Below, in pieces: positions 35,535-46,399 of a DNA stretch of 64,000 nt. The position numbers and the translations under genes are program-made. This DNA is from Zingiber officinale (taxonomy: Eukaryota; Streptophyta; Magnoliopsida; Zingiberales; Zingiberaceae), in contig NC_056001.1 in assembly GCF_018446385.1 (NCBI RefSeq), positions 6,529,600 through 6,593,599 on the forward strand. The letters run 5' to 3'. Below the pieces are notes generated by a model, which was not told the DNA's origin, did no database searches, and was given only the letters and a program-made list of their open reading frames with translations. Numbering within the stretch: the stretch's first letter is position 1; every line of letters starts with the position of its first letter.

Positions 35535-35990
35535 GGTTAGATAAAATAGGCTAGGTTTAACTTTACTAACAGTACTGGTGAAGTTTTTGGATGATAGTAC
35601 GTTAGGGAAGCTTGGCATCGCATGTCTAGGAAGATATGGCTTCGACCTGGTGCATTTGGCCAAGTGGAACTGACCGAAGCTACCCTTAAATGGATCCTAA
35701 CTAGTTAGACCAAGTTTTAGTATTAAGTTCAATGGGTAAGACTATTTGGAAAACCTCGAAGGCATGGTTACTTTAATGAGTTCCTTGTGACTCACCATAA
35801 CCCAGAAGTTTATCCAAAGAATACTTACTTGTTGAACCCAAAGCTAAACCTGAATCTAACACAAAGTTAAACCAACCCCTTAAACTGAACCACAATTCAT
35901 CTCACCACAATTATAGGATTACCTGATTGAAAATTTATATCGGGCGAGATGACTAAGAAATTAAAACTAAAATTAACTTAAATCAAGTTA
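35535..35990 (+). other. element F internal region, non-coding
   Basis: Sequence between the H target duplication and the AT-rich array. It contains decayed gag/pol-like text with no open frame that I can assign. Confidence 0.5.
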
Positions 35991-38040
35991 ATTCAAAATT
36001 AATTTCAAAACTATTTTAAAAAACTTAATTTCAAAACTATTTTAAAAAACTTAATTTCAAAACTATTTTAAAAACATAATTTCAAAAATCTTTTAAAACT
36101 TAATTTAAAAATCATTTCAAAAATCTTTTGAAAATCAATTTCAAAATTATTTAAAAATCATTTCAAAAATCTTTTGAAAATTAATTTCAAAATTATTTAA
36201 AAAACATTTCAAAAATCTTTTGAAAATTAATTTCAAAATTATTTAAAAAACATTTCAAAAATCTTTTGAAAATCAATTTCAAAATTACTTAAAAATCATT
36301 TCAAAAATCTTTTGAAAATTAATTTCAAAATTATTTTAGAAAATCAATTTCAAAATCATTTCAAAAATCTTTTGAAAATTAATTTCAAAATTATTTAAAA
36401 ATCATTTCAAAATTATTTTAGAAAATTAATTTCAAAATTATTTTAGAAAATTAATTTCAAAATTATTTTAGAAAATCAATTTCAAAATTATTTAAAAATC
36501 ATTTCAAAAATCTTTTAAAACTTAATTTCAAAATCATTTCAAAAATCTTTTGAAAATCAATTTCAAAATTATTTAAAAATCATTTCAAAAATCTTTTAAA
36601 ACTTAATTTCAAAATCATTTCAAAAATCTTTTGAAAATCAATTTCAAAATCATTTCAAAAATCTTTTGAAAATTAATTTCAAAATTATTTTAGAAAATCA
36701 ATTTCAAAATCATTTCAAAAATCTTTTGAAAATCAATTTCTAAATTATTTAAAAATCATTTCAAAAATCTTTTGAAAATTAATTTCAAAATTATTTAAAA
36801 ATCATTTCAAAAATCTTTTAAAACTTAATTTCAAAATCATTTCAAAAATCTTTTGAAAATTAATTTCAAAATTATTTTAGAAAATTAATTTCAAAATTAT
36901 TTTAGAAAATTAATTTCAAAATTATTTTAGAAAATCAATTTCAAAATTATTTAAAAATCATTTCAAAAATCTTTTGAAAATTAATTTCAAAATTATTTTA
37001 GAAAATCAATTTAAAAATCATTTCAAAAATCTTTTAAAACTTAATTTCAAAATCATTTTAAAAATCTTTTGAAAATTAATTTCAAAATTATTTTAGAAAA
37101 TTAATTTCAAAATTATTTTAGAAAATCAATTTCAAAATCATTTCAAAAATCTTTTGAAAATCAATTTCAAAATTACTTAAAAATCATTTCAAAAATCTTT
37201 TGAAAATCAATTTCAAAATTACTTAAAAATCATTTCAAAATTATTTTAGAAAATTAATTTCAAAATTATTTTAGAAAATTAATTTCAATATTATTTTAGA
37301 AAATTAATTTCAAAATTATTTTAGAAAATTAATTTCAAAATTATTTTAGAAAATCAATTTCAAAATGATTTCAAAAATGTTTTGAAAATCAATTTCAAAA
37401 TTACTTAAAAATCATTTCAATAATCTTTTGAAAATCAATTTCAAAATTACTTAAAAATCATTTCAAAATTATTTTAGAAAATTAATTTCAAAATTATTTT
37501 AGAAAATTAATTTCAAAATTATTTTAGAAAATCAATTTCAAAATTATTTAAAAATCATTTCAAAAATCTTTTAAAACTTAATTTCAAAATCATTTCAAAA
37601 ATCTTTTGAAAATCAATTTCAAAATCATTTCAAAAATCTTTTGAAAATTAATTTCAAAATTATTTTAGAAAATTAATTTCAAAATTATTTAAAAATCCTT
37701 TCAAAAAAATCTTTGAAAAACTTATTTAAAAATGATTTGAAAAATCTTTGAAAAACTTATTTAAAAATCCTTTGAAAATTCATTTCAAAATTGTTTGTAA
37801 AATTCTTTTATTCATTTCAAAATTATTTGAAAAATCTTTGAAAAAATTATTTAAAAATTATTTGAAAAAATTATTTAAATAAAAAATCATTTTAAACTTA
37901 ATTTCAAAATCCTTTGAAAAACTTATTTAAAAATGATTTGAAAAATCTTTGAAAAACTTATTTAAAAATCCTTTGAAAATTCATTTCAAAAATCTTTTGA
38001 AAATTCTTTTCAAAATCTTTTAAAATTAATTCAATTACTG
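35991..38040. repeat. 2-kb AT-rich tandem array with ~11-bp sub-periodicity
   Basis: Units such as 'atttcaaaatc', 'atttcaaaaatc', 'ttttgaaaatc' and 'aatttcaaaatt' follow one another in varying order, combining into higher-order blocks of roughly 30-45 bp. Almost every unit is 10-12 bp and carries an A- or T-tract of 4-5. GC content is very low and no frame stays open. It lies in the 3' part of element F. Confidence 0.9.
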
Positions 38041-38795
38041 TCAAAATATTAATTTAAAAGGATTTAAAAATATTTAATTATCAAATTCTGATTGCTAAAG
38101 TTAACTCTAATTAATTTTCAATAAATTCTCAAAAGTTTAGCATTTTCTCATTTGGAACTTAAATTTTCAATATTTTCAAATAATCTCATCTCAAACTCAT
38201 TCATAAGCTGCACATGTTTGATAATCTAAAATGGATGAGCTGGAATTAGGATAATATAAAGTTCTTCTTATGCTTGTACTCTAAAACCCTAAGAATTTAA
38301 TTTGGCATTAATTAAGGGGGAATGAACAGAGTCATGCTAGTACTTTAAGGCTAAACAAATTCCTTTAGGGCTCTGATACCCAATCAAGTTAAATAATTTA
38401 ATTTGACTCATGCTTGGACACCTAAACTCAAAGAAGTTATTAAGGCATTAACTTAAAATTTAAATTATCTATGCAATAGTTCTTTTCAAACACCTTATGA
38501 ATTGAGCTAAGTACTTCACCTAAATTTTTTTAAGTCTGAGTACTTAACTATGCTACCCTTTAGGGGGAGCTTAAATTAACTAGACTATTTCTCTCTTCTT
38601 AATTCTTTTTGATTTATGTCAAAGGGGGAGAGAAAAGTCAAAGTTAAGAAATCAAGAATGAAAGGGGGAGCATAAACTTTAAATTTTATTTATGCATTGA
38701 TGCTTCTGGTTAACTTTCATTATTTATTCCTTTATTTAAAAGTTATGTTTTACTTAACTTTGAACCAAGATTGCCATAATAAAAAAGGGGGAGAT
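38041..38795 (+). other. element F 3' internal region
   Basis: Non-coding AT-rich sequence with several 'aaagggggag' purine tracts (about 38570, 38630, 38663 and 38786), the last abutting the 3' LTR as polypurine tract. Confidence 0.6.
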
Positions 38796-40012
38796 TGTTG
38801 GTGCAGTGAGCACCAGATGATCGAATCTGGGTTTTGATTATGGCAAAGGGATCAAAGTTAAGTGGTGGTGTTATCTAACAAAGTTCATGGAGCTTGCAGG
38901 AAAGTCCTAAGTGATACTTAGGCAAAAGTCCTAGCTGTGGTTAGGCAGGTGAAAACCCTAGGGGGTGGTAACCCTAGGTCATAGGGGGTGGTAACCCTAT
39001 GCGGAAAGTCTTGGCAGGTCGATGGCTTCAGGCAAAAGTCCTAGGGGGTGGTAACCCTAGGTGAAAAGTCCCGTGTCGCGAACCAGTGAAAGTCCTGACT
39101 AGCCGAAGCGGATGTCCAGCAGAAGTCCGGCCGAGTCGAGTAAAAGTCCAATGATCCGAGGATCGACCGCAATGTAAATCTCCGAGTGGAGTAGGTGAGG
39201 ACGCGTTCCCGTAGAGGGAACAGAGGCGCCGGGTCGACCTAGGGTTTCCGGTTGGAAACCCAAGTCAGACTTGTCGGAGACTGTTAATACTTCATTTATA
39301 ATATGTGTTGTATTATGTGCTAACTTTTGCAGGGTAGTGTTTGGGACTAACGTATCTTGCGGTGCAAAGGAGCAACTTAAAGCCCTGATGACAGTGTCCA
39401 AGGCGCCCATGGAGCTTGGAGGGCCTGATGCAAGGTCGAGTCGCTCAAGGCGCCTTGATGAACAAAGGAAGGCGCCTGATGAAGGCGCCTGTGAATGGGA
39501 AGGCGCCTTGAGTCTCGCGATAAGATTCTACCACTGTTCCTCATCTCCATGGTGCTCAAGGCGCCTTGGTGAACAGTAGAAGGCGCCTTGAACACCCTTT
39601 ATAAGGGGTTTCGACCAGCAGCTCTGAACAAGAACTTCCAAGCGATCTTTCTGCTACAAGCTGCTCACGAGACGATCTCGAAGTGCTGCTACGAGACACC
39701 GACGACCCGGAGCTCCGAAATCTTCAGATTACGATATTGTCGTCGGTATAACTGTACTTTTTCATTATACTTAACTGTAATACTTGTACTCTTGTCGAGC
39801 TTATAGTTGTTGCCCACGGAAAGCGATCAAGGATCGCGGGCCTTCGAGTAGGAGTCGTCACAGGCTCCGAACGAAGTAAATTCTCTTGTCTTTCTGTGTA
39901 TTTGTTTACTATTCCGCTGCGTTGTTTTAACTCCGATAAGTTTTACGTTAATCGAACGTTTTAGCCACGAGCGCTATTCACCCCCCCCCCTCTAGCGCAT
40001 CTCGATCCAACA
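38796..40012 (+). repeat. element F 3' LTR (1217 bp)
   Basis: Nearly identical to the 5' LTR at both ends (38796-39061 and 39596-40012), but the middle (about 39062-39595) differs by many single-base losses and substitutions. Confidence 0.92.
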
Positions 40013-40017
40013 TAAAC

Positions 40018-40811
40018 GACGCCAACAGTTGAATCCCAATCGATTGGATTGCTCACAATCGATTGGGGAGGCTTTGGATCGATCCACGGATCGATCCAGA
40101 GCGCCTCTGTGCTATGAAAAAATGTCTGGATCGATCCACGGATCGATCCAGCGCTTATCGCGCGAAGCAGCAGCGTCCCAATCGATCCACTGATCGATCC
40201 AGAGGCTTTCTGTTCGCTGGGAAAGGTCTGGATCGATCCAACACTTGGTTTTTGCCCAAAACCAAGTCACAAACCTCCCAAACCAACATCCGGTCAACCT
40301 TAACCTGTTGGTATGACATGCCTAGCATCTAGTCACTCCCTTGACCTGCTGGGACTCCCTCACCAAGTGTCCGGTCAATCCCTTTGACCCACTTGGACTT
40401 TTCTTTCATGCCAAGTATCCGGTCACTCTCTTGACCTACTTGAACTTTCACCTAGCTTCACTCACTAGGGTTTTCAATTTGCCTAGCTTCACTCACTAGG
40501 TCTTTCACCTGGCTTCACTCACCAGGATTTCCATCTACCTAGCTTCACTCACTAGGGCTTTCACCTGGCTTCACTCACCAAGATTTCCATCTGCCTAGCT
40601 TCACTCACTAGGACTTTCACCTGGCTTCACTCACCAGGATTTCCATCTGCCTAGCTTCACTCACCAGGACTTCCACAATCAAGTATCCGGTCAACCTTGA
40701 CCTACTTGACTCTTCTGTAATCAACCTTTCATTGTCAAACATCGAAATCCAAACCAAGACTCAAGCTTGGTCAACCAGGTCAACCTTGACCTAAGGGATA
40801 TTGCACCAACA
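40018..40811 (-). repeat. element E left LTR, right part
   Basis: Continuation of 29690-30180 after element F. It has two tgGATCGATCca clusters (40077-40240) and tandem 'cctagcttcactcactagg' / 'cctggcttcactcaccagg' units (40450-40670). It pairs with 51982-52798. Confidence 0.85.
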
Positions 40812-42865
40812 ATCTCCCCCTTTTTGATGTTTGACAATACAACAATAACACTTACAATATCACATGTAAGTTAGGCTAATCCCATAGCCTCCTTCTTCAT
40901 GCCACTAGGTAATGAACACATAAGTTAAGCTCTTCATTCTCCCCCTAAGAGGGCAAACTCCCTCTAGGTAATGAAAGCCTAACTTACCCCCTTTCATAAG
41001 TCCTTTCATTCTCCCCCTATTGGCACACATCAACCCATCTTTGAGCACACATCAACCCGTGCCTCAATTTTGGGCACACTTCAACAAATGCCTCATTGTT
41101 GAAAACTCTCCCCCTGAAGAGTTGCTCATCGTTGTTCACAACTTCACTCGTTGTGACCAACACGATAATGAAGGACCCATTCCCTTCATTTTCAAATAAT
41201 GCTCGCTCTGGAGCATTAACATGGTCTAATGACCCAAATGAAGGTCTCATACCCTTCATTTATCCTTAACCCTACATTCTTCCTCAATGTAGGTCAATGC
41301 CCATCCTTGAGCATTATCCACTTAACGGAAGGTTAACCACCTTCCAAGGTTCATGAAAAATAATTTTCATGCCTTTAAAGAGTCCCTCCCCCTAAAGACA
41401 TGGTGGTAACTTCTGTCATTGCACCAACAATGATTTGGAATCCCTAATCCTTTAGGAAACCCAAATTTAGAAGCTTTGAGGTTCAAATATTCAAAATTTG
41501 AAACAAACCTCACCCTAGACTTCAATATAGTCTTCCTTAACCAATCCATCCTTGTTTTCAACACGAAAACACCCTTTTTATGTATACAAATATATTTTGA
41601 GGGGTTTGGAATGGTTACCTAGACTAAAATAGGTTTAAAGATGCTGAAATCAGGCTTTCCCAGCCAAAATCAGCAGCTTGGATCGATTGGAGTTTGGTTC
41701 CAATCGATTGAACCTTTCTGAATCGATCCACTGATCGATTCAGACTTCTTGGATCGATCGGCTGATTGATCCAGCGAGCTTCTGCTCGCGGGAGACTTGC
41801 CTTCTGAATCGATCCATGGATCGATTCAGGCACTCCAATCGATCCATGGATCGATCGGAGCTCTGATAGTTGCTGAACTTCAAAATCAGCCAACTTCAGA
41901 AACCCCTAGAAAATTCTACAAAAATCCAAAAATCATGAAATTTCGTGTAGGCATTATTTAGGGCATATACTATCAAGGAAAAATAGTTTTCTATGAAAAT
42001 ACTTCATATTTTCAAAGATTGACACAAACTTGAAAACTTGCAAAAACTTTAGTGTTTTCTTCAAGTTTGTGCCTAACTATTCAATGGTGATTACTATCAA
42101 AAGATAGCCTTCACCAAGGTTTTCCAAAATCATTTTGAAAACATTTTCAAACCAATATCCCACCATGTTCCTTGGGCTTAATGCACATGACTTGTACATT
42201 AGCTTTCCCAATGATGGGAAAACACATAACTATGTGTTTTGATGAACTTAAAACTCAAAAGAATGCACTGAATCAACATGTTGAGTTTTGTTCATCATCC
42301 TTACATCTCACTTGTATCTAATGTGCACTAAAACACATACAAGTCATCTTATAGGTCTTTGTGAGATGTGAGATTTTGGTTTTGCCCTATTCTAGGGATC
42401 ATGCATATCTATCTAGGCATTTTAGAGATATTAGACATCCATCTAGGATGTCATTTGGTATACCACTTGATGATAACTGCCATTTGTCCTTAATTTTAAG
42501 GAAATAACATAATGCATGATAATGTTATGGCATACATCAAAAAGAAATAATTTTTAGAAGAAAATTTCCTATAACTACATGATGTATGTATGTCATGACA
42601 TGGTATTTTTGAGTTTTTCATAATAAGTCATGAATGCACAAATAAAATATGATGTCATGGCATATAATGGGCAACCAAACATGGCAAGGTTTAGAATAAA
42701 TAAAATATACCTAGATTACCTACCTAAGTATCCTTAACCACTTAGCTAAACTCTAAATATACTACTTGTTTTAACTTTAAAAAGTTAACCTAGATTGCCC
42801 TAAATGCTTCACAGAAATGCCAAAAACTAAATTGACATTTCTATTTCTCTTGATTTTTTTATGCC
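40812..42865 (-). other. element E 3' internal region, non-coding
   Basis: It starts with the reversed polypurine tract and has repeated ctccccct tracts (40816, 40941, 41012, 41107 and 41386). It also has a cluster of gatcgat palindromes (41690-41860) and text related in reverse to element D around 5930-6400. I see no coding sequence. Element G enters at 42866. Confidence 0.6.
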
Positions 42866-43661
42866 TGATCCGGTGGTAAGAGCCCGGGACCCCCTAACGA
42901 GGGGTCAGCGCCACGTGGAGGTCAAATGGCCATGTAGCCCGCCGGAGAAGGGTGAGCCGACCGGACTTGGAAGAAAGGGATGAGGCCGATCGGCCGACCA
43001 ATGGACATTCGGTAGTAAAAGGCGCCCTGACCGGGTTGGGGTTCCGACGCTCAATGAAACAATGTCTCAGAGCCGAGAGGAAGTCACTCGCCTGGAAGTC
43101 TCCCCGGCATTGTAGCACAAGCGACAGGCGAGATGTGAGGGGCGTGTCGTCCGGCCGGCGCAGGGGATAAAGGCCGTCCGGACGATGTTCTCCATCCAGC
43201 CGGCCGGACGTACGTCCCGGCCGGCGGTAAAGGAGAACAGGAATATCTCCTGATAGCCGTCAAATCACATGACTAAGTCATACTCTTAGTCTGACAACGG
43301 GGTGTCTTATTGTCCCATCGAATGCGCGATGGGACTGTTGCAGTATGGCGTCAGGTAAGTTTTCTGACAGGCACACACCGAGGCATGGGCTGCGGATACG
43401 CACGCGCCTCGATAGGCGTGTAGGAGCTTCTTCATCTCCCTATATAAAGGACCGTAGACTTCGCCGGAGGTACGCATTCTACAAGCTTGGGAGCTCCTTT
43501 TTCCACTACTTACCTGACTTGAGCGTCGGAGGGTCGCCGCCGGGAACCCCTTCCCGGCCCGACTTCTGCGCAGGATCGCCGGAGCTTCGGAGGCCTGTGC
43601 CATCGACTAGGAGAACGCCATGTGCCCAGCGTCCCTTGGTTCGGCGATTTGGACAGGATCA
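42866..43661 (+). repeat. element G 5' LTR (796 bp)
   Basis: It starts TGATCCGGTGG and ends gacaggatca. TATA-like 'ctatataaagg' lies at 43440-43450. It matches 48950-49545 up to 'ctacaa', except for a short insertion near 43115-43145. Confidence 0.9.
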
Positions 43662-43680
43662 ATTTGGCGCCGTCTGTGGG
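43662..43680 (+). other. element G primer-binding site
   Basis: atttggcgccgtctgtggg immediately follows the LTR end. This 'TGGCGCC...' form is the usual Tat/Athila-type primer site. Confidence 0.8.
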
Positions 43681-43708
43681 AATGCTCCTGCATCCGATCG
43701 AAAGCAAT

Positions 43709-43829
43709 GGATGAAGCTGGACGACCACACATGGTGATGCTCTCCGTGGAGAAACTCGACGCTCTGATAGAGGCAAGAGTAGCTAGGCTCGTGGAGCAAC
43801 AGGAGCAGAAGGCTCAAGTAAAAGGATAA
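43709..43829 (+). pseudogene. element G gag start, truncated
   Basis: The ATG at 43709 gives about 39 codons (MDEAGRPHMVMLSVEKLDAL and a Gln/Glu-rich end) before a stop. The position right after the primer site is that of Tat-type gag. Nothing of the Retrotrans_gag domain follows. Confidence 0.55.
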
Positions 43830-44393
43830 CGCAGCAGGCCGCCTCCACCTCTTGGGGGCCCGAGCGACCCTAGAGGACCAACCGGGAAGTTTCGCGATCC
43901 TCTCGGCCTTGATAAATTTCGACGAGTACATTGTATCCACCTCACTCCACTGGTATTCGGGAGTTGAGAATTTGTGTTAGATCTTATGCTGATCGGCAGG
44001 TTAGTTTTTCAGATATAGTTTCTTTCGGGCATAGAATTCAGCGTAATTTTTCGAAAGAAGGCCCGTGCCGTTCGGCCGGGCGTATATCATCGGAGCCAAG
44101 AGCTCGACAATGAAGGCCCCGAGCCGTTCAGCCGGAGGTATAGTATTCGAGCCAAGCGCTCGATGCCGAAGACCCCGAGCCGTTCGGCCGGGAGTATGTT
44201 ATCCGAGCCAAGCGCTCGACGAAGAAGACCCCGAGCCGTTCGGCCGGGAGTACGTTATCCGAGCTGGGTGAAAGGTGCACTGATGCAACTCATTTTTGTG
44301 TGTATATGCTGGTCGCCTATGTCCTTGAAATGCAGGAAGCAGAAATAATTGAAGGATGGCAAATAGCTTCGCCGAACGGCAGTGTCAAAATTA

Positions 44394-45735
44394 GCCTTAA
44401 TGACCGTCGAGCTCCGACGTTAAATATCGAGATACGAGCCGGCGACTATAAACGTCCGAGCGGAAGGCCGTCGAGCTCCGACGTTAAATATCGAGAGACG
44501 AGCCGGCGTCTATAAACGTCCGAGCGGAAGGCCGTCGAGCTCCGACGTTAAATATCGAGAGACGAGCCGGCGTCTATAAACGTCCGAGCGGAAGACCGTC
44601 GAGCTCCGACGTTAAATATCGAGAGACGAGCCGGCGTCTATAACGCCAGCGGAAGGCCGCCGAGCTCCGGCGTTAAATATCGAGACGAGCCGGCTTAACC
44701 GTAAGAAGGCCGTCGAGCTCCGCGTTAAATATCGAGAGACGAGCCGCGTCTATAAACGCCCGAGCGGAAGATCGCCGAGCTCCGACGTTAAATATCGAGA
44801 CGAGCCGACTTCTATAAATGTCCGAGCGGAAGACCGCCGAGCTCCGACGTTAAATATCGAGACGAGCCGGCGCCTATAAATGTCCGAGCGGAAGACCGTC
44901 GAGCCCGACGTTAAATATCGAGAGACGAGCCGCGTCTATAAACGTCCGAGTGGAAGGCCGCCGAGCTCGACGAGACGAGCGGTGTCTATAAATGTCCGAA
45001 GGAAGACCGCCGAGCTCGACGCGTTAAATATCGAGACGAGCTCGCGTCTATAAACGTCGAGCGGAAGACCGCCGAGCTCCGACGTTATATATCGAGAGAC
45101 GCCGGCGTCTATAAATGTCCGAGGGAAGACCGCCGAGCTCGACGTTAAATATCGAGAGACGCGCCTATAAATGTCCGAGCGGAAGACCGCCGAGCTCCGA
45201 CGTTAAATATCGAGACGAGCCGGCGTCTATAAACGCCCGAAGGAAGACCGCCGAGCTCCGACGTTAAATATCGAGACGAGCCGACGTCTATAAATGTCCG
45301 AGCGGAAGACCGCCGAGCTCGACGTTAAATATCGAGACGAGCCGACGTCTATAAACGCCCGAGCGGAAGACCGCCGAGCTCCGACGTTAAATATCGAGAC
45401 GAGCCGCGCCTATAAATGTCCGAAGCGAAGACCGCCGAGCTCGACGCGTTAAATATCGAGACGAGCCGGCGTCTATAAATGTCCGAGCGGAAGACCGCCG
45501 AGCTCCGGCGTTAAATATCGAGACGAGCCGCTTATAAACGTCCGAGCGGAAGGCCGTCGAGCTCCGACGTTAAATATCGAGAGACGAGCCGGCGTCTATA
45601 AACGTCCGAGCAGAAGATCGTCGAGCTCCGACGTTAAATATCGAGAGACGAGCCGGCGTCTATAAACATCCGAGCGGAAGACCGTCGAGCTCCGACGATA
45701 AATATCGAGAGACGAGCCGGCGTCTATAAACGTCC
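44394..45735. repeat. 64-bp tandem array in element G (about 21 copies)
   Basis: The unit contains 'gtcgagctccgacgttaaat', 'atcgagagacgagccgg' and 'cgtctataaacgtccgagcgg', with a period of 64 bp where copies are complete (for example 44467, 44531 and 44595). Copies between about 44640 and 45540 carry many 1-5 base losses; the outer copies are clean. Confidence 0.92.
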
Positions 45736-46399
45736 GAGCGGATAGCCAGTCACATGATGCAATCAACGATAGCCTGGTTATACGGCTGAGCAGCTCGCTT
45801 ATCAAAAATGTACGGAAAAACCCTTTGGGGGTAAGGCACAAAGAAAAAGTGGGTCAGTGGAAGTTAGGGATATTAGCATGTAAATGCCGAGCGGTTACGT
45901 TCGAAAGCCTAGCAGCTGCGCGGTCGCGTGATAGATGTCATTAAGATCGAATTGAGCCGGACAGAAGCGTGGTGCCGAGCGGAAAGGATATAAAGAACAC
46001 TTTGGCGTGACGACGAAAAAAATGCCTTGCTAAAACAGAAGTGAAAGGAGCATAAGGTCATCTATTACTCATTAGGTAAATCAAATAAGTCATTACAGAG
46101 ATAAGTTGGGCCGAACGGAGGGAATACAAAAAAGTTCATAAAAACGCTCCTCACACATCAAAATCAAAAAGAGCGTCGGGGATGGCGTCCATCACGCTCG
46201 CGAGGTCCTCGGGGGGGATGGTCAGCTCGGCAGGCAGGTGGCCTTTGGTCTTCAGATCGCCTCCTCGAAAGTGAGGGATATCTTGTCGGTAAACTTCTCT
46301 CCGAAGTCTTCAGAGCGGAGGAACGCCTTCCTCACTTCTTCGGAGCGAGCCGACTCCCCCTCTTTATATTCTTTGAGCGCGGCGTGGGCAGCGTCGCTG

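Larger units (their letters stand above)
30181..40012 (+). mobile_element. element F: gag-only Copia element inserted in the left LTR of element E
   Basis: The 5' LTR is 30181-31396 and the 3' LTR 38796-40012, both TGTTGG...CCAACA. Perfect duplication taaac (30176-30180 and 40013-40017). The uninterrupted counterpart of the target is visible in this window at 51971-51990 ('gctataaacgactccaac'), a built-in empty site. The primer-binding site ttggtatcagagc follows at 31398. A purine tract (aaaaaagggggagat) precedes the 3' LTR. Inside are a gag, nested solo LTR H, a long AT-rich tandem array and no pol. Confidence 0.93.

Noticed and set aside
44394-45735. CRISPR-like regular repeat array
   Set aside because: The copies are contiguous 64-bp tandem units without unique spacers, inside a plant Gypsy element; this is a minisatellite.
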